64,000 nt of DNA from Paragonimus westermani. Its lineage: Eukaryota; Platyhelminthes; Trematoda; Plagiorchiida; Troglotrematidae. Made by a program: the position numbers and the translations under genes. The DNA is taken from NCBI GenBank assembly GCA_008508345.1, contig QNGE01000151.1, positions 1 to 64,000 of the forward strand, given 5' to 3'. The notes beneath the pieces were generated by a model. It did not search any database, had not been told where the DNA came from, and saw only the letters and a list, made by a program, of their open reading frames with translations. Positions 61,001-64,000 of this stretch are shown here, piece after piece; position 1 is the stretch's first letter; every line of letters starts with the position of its first letter.

Positions 61001-62208
61001 GGATGAGATAAGGTCACCCAGGTTCTGTCCTTAATAAAAGGTCGTTTTCCACAAATCCAGAGTGATAGTGCGCAAACGGTGGTCACTTTTCTCAAGCTTC
61101 CCCAAAGTAGCACAAGGAGCTGAGTCCATTTTTCCGCTTGGGTTGGGAATCGTCCACATCACTGTCGTCTGATTTCCAGTTCACCGGTGGTCGTACAGTT
61201 CACTTATCTCACCAGTTGCATTAACAATGTCGATTTGTCTGGCAAAATTACTAATCCAATGATAGTGTTGTTTATCAGATGGAATCTGCATCTCTCTCCG
61301 AAGCTACATGAGATTCATACACTCGATACTTCAATACCGCTGTGAAGGTGGGCAAGCTGATACAGAAAACGTTCGTCGGTTGTCTGTTGCGTGCCATGGT
61401 TGCTTCCGAGCTACTGTTCGCGTGTGATCCGAACATCCAGTATGCACTGATTAGAAAGCCACCAGGCATCGTTGAGACAGACGGGTCGACATGCATAGCC
61501 ATATCACGATGCTCTCTTTCTCATCATCCATAGCAATGCATCAGCAGTTGACCTCGATGCTCAGTATCTTATCCAATTATTACCAGGTAGTTTACTGTTT
61601 ACACGTCCTAGAATTCACCAGAAAAGATTTGAAGGCGTTTGTTGCATATAATCGTCTTCAAATACACTGCAAATTTGCTACTTTTATCCCAAACCAGTGG
61701 TCACCTGTGATTTCAGACGTCGCCCCATATAGCCAGAAACGTCGGTCCAGCGAGAATTTGGAGTTATTAGTTAAACATTTTATTCCAAGAACTTTCGCAA
61801 TGTTCCACCGTTTTGTAGTACTTCTTGTGTACTAAATATCTTCTGAAGTCCCTGAGAAGCGTGAAAGAATCTCATTATCCGAATTTCGTAACAGTACGCC
61901 AGACGACGAAGTTAGTGTAATCTATTGGCGCCCTAATGACCTACGTAACCTACCATTTTTGTCCGTGGTTCATTTTAATTTTTATCTGTCAGGCTTTGTG
62001 GATCATCGCGGTATACTGTTCAAACTGTTGAGTGCCTTCTCCCCAGCGTTCAATGCACACAAGCTCTACCAGTCCGGGTATGGCCTAATTCTTGATGCAG
62101 AAGGAAAGTGGGTGGAGCACCCGCTGACTTGCCTGGATGGACTTCGGGTGCTCACGATGTGTTGGATCATTTTCGGACATTGTCTCGTGTTTACCATCCC
62201 TTACTCGA
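42340..62208 (+). CDS. nrf-6: NRF-6-type membrane acyltransferase, six exons, 3' end outside window
   Basis: Exons: 42340-42625, 42665-42813, 42857-42935, 43003-43099, 52771-53042, 61993-62208. All five introns are GT-AG and the phases (1, 0, 1, 2, 1) match at each junction, giving 366 codons plus one base. Domains: signal peptide about 1-20; NRF domain with Cys75, the WLDSIGRPLPGI segment (96-107), WPGSFELC (114-121), Cys135, CVPQSC (155-160) and Cys187; membrane helix about 198-226; a cytosolic linker of about 80 residues; then LLSAFSPAFN (306-315) and CLDGLRVLTMCWIIFGH (341-357), the start of the acyltransferase-3 domain with its conserved His357. The family (nose resistant to fluoxetine in Caenorhabditis elegans) is linked to lipid or small-molecule transport; the substrate here is unknown. 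The missing part should hold most of the ten-helix domain. Confidence 0.88.
43100..47524. other. First part of intron 4 of the NRF-6-type gene
   Basis: Intron 4 is 9,671 bp (43100-52770). This part shows a 134-codon frame (43798-44202, +) and a 141-codon frame (45196-44771, -) with no recognised motif. A B-box-like GGGTTCGAGCC on the - strand near 44934-44944 might mark another SINE, but no A box was found. Confidence 0.4.
47525..47730 (+). mobile_element. tRNA-derived SINE, + strand, in intron 4
   Basis: Contains a B-box-like GGAGTTCAAGTC near 47635-47647 and the family tail AAACTCGAGTCTAGTGAAATTTTTCGAAAG. The A box is decayed. Same family as 49110-49311. Confidence 0.6.
47731..48600. other. 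Intron sequence with (CTGT)n tract
   Basis: A short CTGT repeat lies at 48344-48363. The open frame at 48383-48571 has no motif. Confidence 0.4.
48601..48650 (-). repeat. Remnant of the hammerhead-like repeat
   Basis: Matches the outer part of the unit seen at 51562-51640 (GGAATAACACAACGTTACGAGC, then AAGTTGTAAT). The core with CTGAGGA is absent. Confidence 0.55.
49110..49311 (-). mobile_element. tRNA-derived SINE, best preserved copy
   Basis: On the - strand: an A-box-like ATGGCGCAGTGGTTAAC (49248-49232), then a B-box-like GGAGTTCAAATCCC (49205-49192), then the family tail with GAGCGAAACTCGAGTCTAGTGC and CGAAAGAGGCTGG. About 60 bases of a non-tRNA head precede the A box. The tRNA region has no intact cloverleaf. 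No hammerhead core is seen in this SINE. Confidence 0.75.
50112..50182 (-). mobile_element. SINE head remnant
   Basis: Aligns with the head end of the family (compare 3440-3500): blocks ATCACATTTGAATGTTCAG and GAGTGACACTCACGTTG. The tRNA-like part and the tail are gone. Confidence 0.4.
50440..50862 (+). mobile_element. RTE-like LINE 3' fragment, copy 2
   Basis: Matches 38003-38440 through the C-terminal coding end (AGCAAGGGTTTGGGTACTGT, then ATGGCGGCCAATC.GACTCAGTGG) and the 3' UTR to the ATGATGATGAGAAAC tail. Shorter than the other two fragments. Confidence 0.7.
51562..51640 (-). ncRNA. Hammerhead-ribozyme-like unit, single copy
   Basis: On the - strand: CTGAGGA (51631-51625), then a stem with arms GGCCACC and GGTGGCT around a CGA loop, then GAAAC (51606-51602). 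This matches the hammerhead order CUGANGA, stem II, GAAA. Downstream an ACGTTGTGTT could give a short stem III (CGT/ACG) and a stem I with AACAC upstream, but two extra bases sit between stem I and the core. Such motifs are known in Penelope-like elements and retrozymes. Cleavage competence is unproven. Confidence 0.45.
51641..52770. other. End of intron 4
   Basis: A hydrophobic open frame (51898-52086) looks like a membrane helix, but its flanks do not give a phase-compatible exon. The true acceptor of intron 4 is CCAAACAACAG ending at 52770. Confidence 0.4.
52771..53042 (+). CDS. nrf-6: NRF-6-type gene, exon 5
   Basis: Phase 2 in, phase 1 out. It begins ALLSFCLLLLTCGLILDLFI (residues 205-224), completing the first membrane helix begun by YWIA in exon 4. 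It then codes a hydrophilic Ser/Thr/Asp-rich loop of about 65 residues ending MEYRS. Donor TCTG|GTAGGC. Confidence 0.85.
53043..55309. other. First part of intron 5 (53043-61992, 8,950 bp)
   Basis: AT-rich, no repeat partner or motif recognised. Confidence 0.4.
55310..56060 (+). mobile_element. RTE-like LINE 3' part, copy 3, decayed and split
   Basis: RT end: VRFVYLESCINDGESV (equivalent of FRYLGSCI), EVEMRISKARLAFVNLG (55318-55512). A stop follows, then the thumb in other frames (RCLHAIA-type region, LVWLGHAVRMPAGRLQHRALFADR at 55740-55810, then MKSFTKGLATIGRVRLPGWGSRG and MAANGTQWRECCRCLSEL). It matches copy 1 (37717-38160). A SINE follows at once, and the rest of the RTE 3' UTR resumes after it, up to about 56670 with an ATGATGATGAC tail. 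Confidence 0.75.
56061..56225 (+). mobile_element. tRNA-derived SINE inserted in the RTE fragment
   Basis: Head TCTAATGTGAGATTG, A-box-like TTGGCGCAGTGATCGATAAG, a decayed B box near 56150, and tail GAGCGAAATTCGAGTTTAGTAC with TTTTCGAAG. The flanking RTE sequence continues on the right, so the SINE is the younger insertion. Confidence 0.6.
56226..56670 (+). mobile_element. RTE copy 3, 3' UTR after the SINE
   Basis: Blocks shared with 38180-38440, including TCACTTATAGCT and GCACTGATGTATT, then the ATGATGATGAC end. Confidence 0.5.
56671..58238. other. Intron 5 spacer
   Basis: The 71-codon frame 57029-57244 (MLEMMRFDDILEKMP at its start) and a - strand frame 58237-57812 show no diagnostic motif. 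Confidence 0.35.
58635..58917. mobile_element. Inverted-repeat insertion of hammerhead-like units with target duplication
   Basis: Insertion 58649-58903 (255 bp) is flanked by AGCCAGAGAGACCA (58635-58648) and AGCCAGACAGACCA (58904-58917). The uninterrupted LINE copy at 15245-15264 has ACCAGACAGACCA once. Inside, arms at about 58656-58732 and 58743-58822 are inverted copies of the unit at 51562-51640. The remaining 80 bases (58823-58903) are AT-rich and unrelated. No protein is encoded, so it must have moved with borrowed enzymes. Confidence 0.75.
58743..58822 (+). ncRNA. Hammerhead-ribozyme-like unit, + strand arm
   Basis: CTGAGGA at 58752-58758, stem II GGCCACC/GGTGGTT with a CGA loop, GAAAC at 58777-58781, then TTACAACTTGCTCGTAACG and TGTGTTAT. 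The inverted arm at 58656-58732 carries the same core on the - strand, with one stem substitution (GTGGTC/AAACAC side). Same caveats on stem I as for 51562-51640. Confidence 0.4.
59418..59859 (-). repeat. 442-bp block identical to 15770-16211
   Basis: Partner of the block in the intact LINE; the neighbouring sequence of the two copies is visibly diverged. Confidence 0.85.
60832..61992. other. End of intron 5
   Basis: Unassigned; open frames at 61342-61533 and 61491-61835 have no motif. The acceptor TTTTTATCTGTCAG ends at 61992. Confidence 0.4.
61993..62208 (+). CDS. nrf-6: NRF-6-type gene, exon 6
   Basis: Phase 1 in and out; Gly295 is formed across the junction. It encodes residues 295-366 with ILFKLLSAFSPAFNAHKL and CLDGLRVLTMCWIIFGHCLV, the diagnostic start of the acyltransferase-3 domain. 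Donor A|GTAAGTG at 62209 is near consensus. Reading through would hit TGA at once, so another exon must follow. Confidence 0.9.
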
Positions 62209-64000
62209 GTAAGTGATTGAGCTGCTTGTAAGACGTCACCATCATCTTTAGTAGTGAGAACGGCGGTAAATCATTGTTCGAAGCTAATGTTCAACTGCCA
62301 TGCAATCATTAAGAGGAAAATTATCCCCTGTTGATTGATAAAATAGGTGAGGAAATGGGTTTAATCCACTAATCCCTATGCCTAACTTCAAACAATCAAT
62401 ATCAAGGTATGTAATACACACTGCAGACAAACAACCGGTCTCCAAATGGGAGTAAGAGTGATTCTGGAAAACAGTTTCCTTACGTCTTCCCCCCTCCACT
62501 GTCATAGTCTAAAGATAGAGCCTGTGCTGCTGAGTTCGACTAGCAGACAGGATACTCACTCGCGGTCCCAATATCCGGCCAACAGTTCCTAATGTTTCTT
62601 ACTCTATTCACACCCACCCAGTTTGTTACCCTAGCAACTTACTGCACTTGCGTGTGATTTCATCCGAAAGTGCTCAGTGTGGCGGATGAGCATGTTAGTT
62701 TCTCAGTTCATGAGCCCACTATCTGTGCTTGTATGTTCTAAGTAAGTGACTTGAGCCGACCAGTCTGTATTTTCATCAACCTCATTTGGTTTGCAGTAAA
62801 ACTAACCCGAATTCGGATTATGGGTAAAACCAACCCGGAATCTGAAGCCAGATCTCTGATGTGACATTCATTGTTGTTTTCTTTTTTAGCCATAGGATTA
62901 TCTGAATGTAACAAATGAGTATGCTTACTCTAACGGTTTTGATCTGGAGATCAATGTCTCTCAATCATAGTATTGGTACTTCTGCCAGTGATCCCATGAC
63001 AGAGACGGCAATCACTCTCAGTGTCTCTTACGCGTTTTGTTGAAAGTCTACCCACTTTTTACTGATGGAACTCAACTTTTCAACCCACTCCGGAGATTAA
63101 ATGTGTTATAGTATTCATACAGTGGTTGTCACTCCCCTACAATTTCGTCAGTGATTCTGAAGTAAGACAACTTAGCTCGCTGGCAACCTTATAAACTCTA
63201 CGTACATGCCTCATCCTCCATTCAGGTACACGAATAACTTGGCAAAAATTGTGAACCCGTTGGTCTGGCTAAGTCACGGACAGAAGAAACCCAGATGTCA
63301 AAATGATATTTCTTGAGACGTGTGATAAACTCGTCTGCAGCTTGCATCAAAACATAGAATTTTGTCCTTTCTAAGGGGTGAACAATGAGCTCCTTAAATT
63401 TGCGGATTACAGAATGATGATTTTAATCCACTATATGGCTATATAGTAGGTCGTCTTTGAAGCATGTCTACAAATTATGCGTCTATTCCCTCAATGCAAC
63501 AACGTACAGTGCTCGTCCCAGTTTGCTTGGTTTCCCTAACTGTTCAAGTACATAGTGCTGTGAAGTTTGGTGTGACAAACAACCTTGAAAATGGTTTCAA
63601 CCCACGAACTTAAAAAAGGGGAACATTAGCGCACAAGTTGAGTTGCGTACTGACATTCTGATCGCATCTCTTCGGACAGTATTGTCAAATTGGCACATAC
63701 AATTTTTAATGGGGGGCAGATGACGAAATAGGTATGTGAATCAATCATGTGACAAAATGGGAAGTGGCATGATGCGACCGAAGCACATTCCCAAATAGGA
63801 GAGATGAAGACGATGTACCACAATGATATGCGTTCAAAGTCTATGGGTACACGTCGAGGGTAAAAGAGTACTCACCGAGTGGTACTGAATGACATGATGA
63901 GAAAAGATGAACAGAGAAAGCACAGGAAAGAAAGTGCTAAACAGTGTGCTTAGTGAGGAGCAAATCCGTCCATAAATCTGGTTTGTAAAAGATACGTAAA
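62209..64000. other. Intron 6 of the NRF-6-type gene (incomplete)
   Basis: No phase-1 exon encoding the next acyltransferase helices was recognised, so exon 7 probably lies to the right of the window. Confidence 0.5.

Noticed and set aside
1..64000. CRISPR arrays, prokaryotic operons, riboswitches or phage genes
   Set aside because: None seen; introns, LINEs, LTR elements and SINEs show a eukaryotic nuclear genome.

Overview
The window looks like repeat-rich nuclear DNA from a flatworm, probably a digenean trematode of schistosome type. The grounds are a gene with tiny 5' introns (39, 43 and 67 bp) followed by introns of 9 to 10 kb, decayed CR1-like, RTE-like, BEL/Pao and Ty3/Gypsy elements, and a tRNA-derived SINE family. 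Genus is not resolved. No rRNA, tRNA gene, CRISPR array or prokaryotic operon was seen. All identities come from reading conserved motifs; no search was run.

Left part (1-12.8 kb): three decayed copies of one CR1-like LINE on the + strand (about 5-3,270; 8,149-10,730; 11,048-12,835). A decayed BEL/Pao element on the - strand (about 4,135-8,105) lies between copies 1 and 2. The 3' 1.5 kb of copies 1 and 2 is almost identical although the rest has diverged. Middle left (14.8-27 kb): a LINE on the - strand with an intact 1,176-codon frame carrying endonuclease, reverse transcriptase and a C-terminal C2H2 finger (14,862 to about 19,320), a decayed CR1-like LINE (- strand, 20.0-21.95 kb), a decayed Gypsy element (+ strand, 23.7-26.45 kb), and a possible 95-aa two-exon gene (26,835-27,180).

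Middle (27-42 kb): mostly unassigned AT-rich DNA with dispersed repeats. At 33,759 a single N separates two 1,490-bp blocks differing at one base. The blocks end exactly at the gap in the way two unmerged overlapping contig ends would, so the duplication is probably an assembly artefact.

Right part (42.3 kb to the end): the main host gene, a nose-resistant-to-fluoxetine (NRF-6)-type membrane acyltransferase on the + strand. Six exons (42,340-42,625; 42,665-42,813; 42,857-42,935; 43,003-43,099; 52,771-53,042; 61,993-62,208) join in consistent phase to give the first 366 residues: signal peptide, NRF domain, first membrane helix and the start of the acyltransferase-3 domain. The gene runs off the right edge. 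Its two long introns hold SINEs, RTE 3' fragments, a 5'-truncated second copy of the finger LINE, and pieces of a short repeat with a hammerhead-ribozyme-like core. One such piece is a 255-bp inverted repeat inserted inside the LINE's 3' UTR and flanked by a 14-bp target-site-like duplication.
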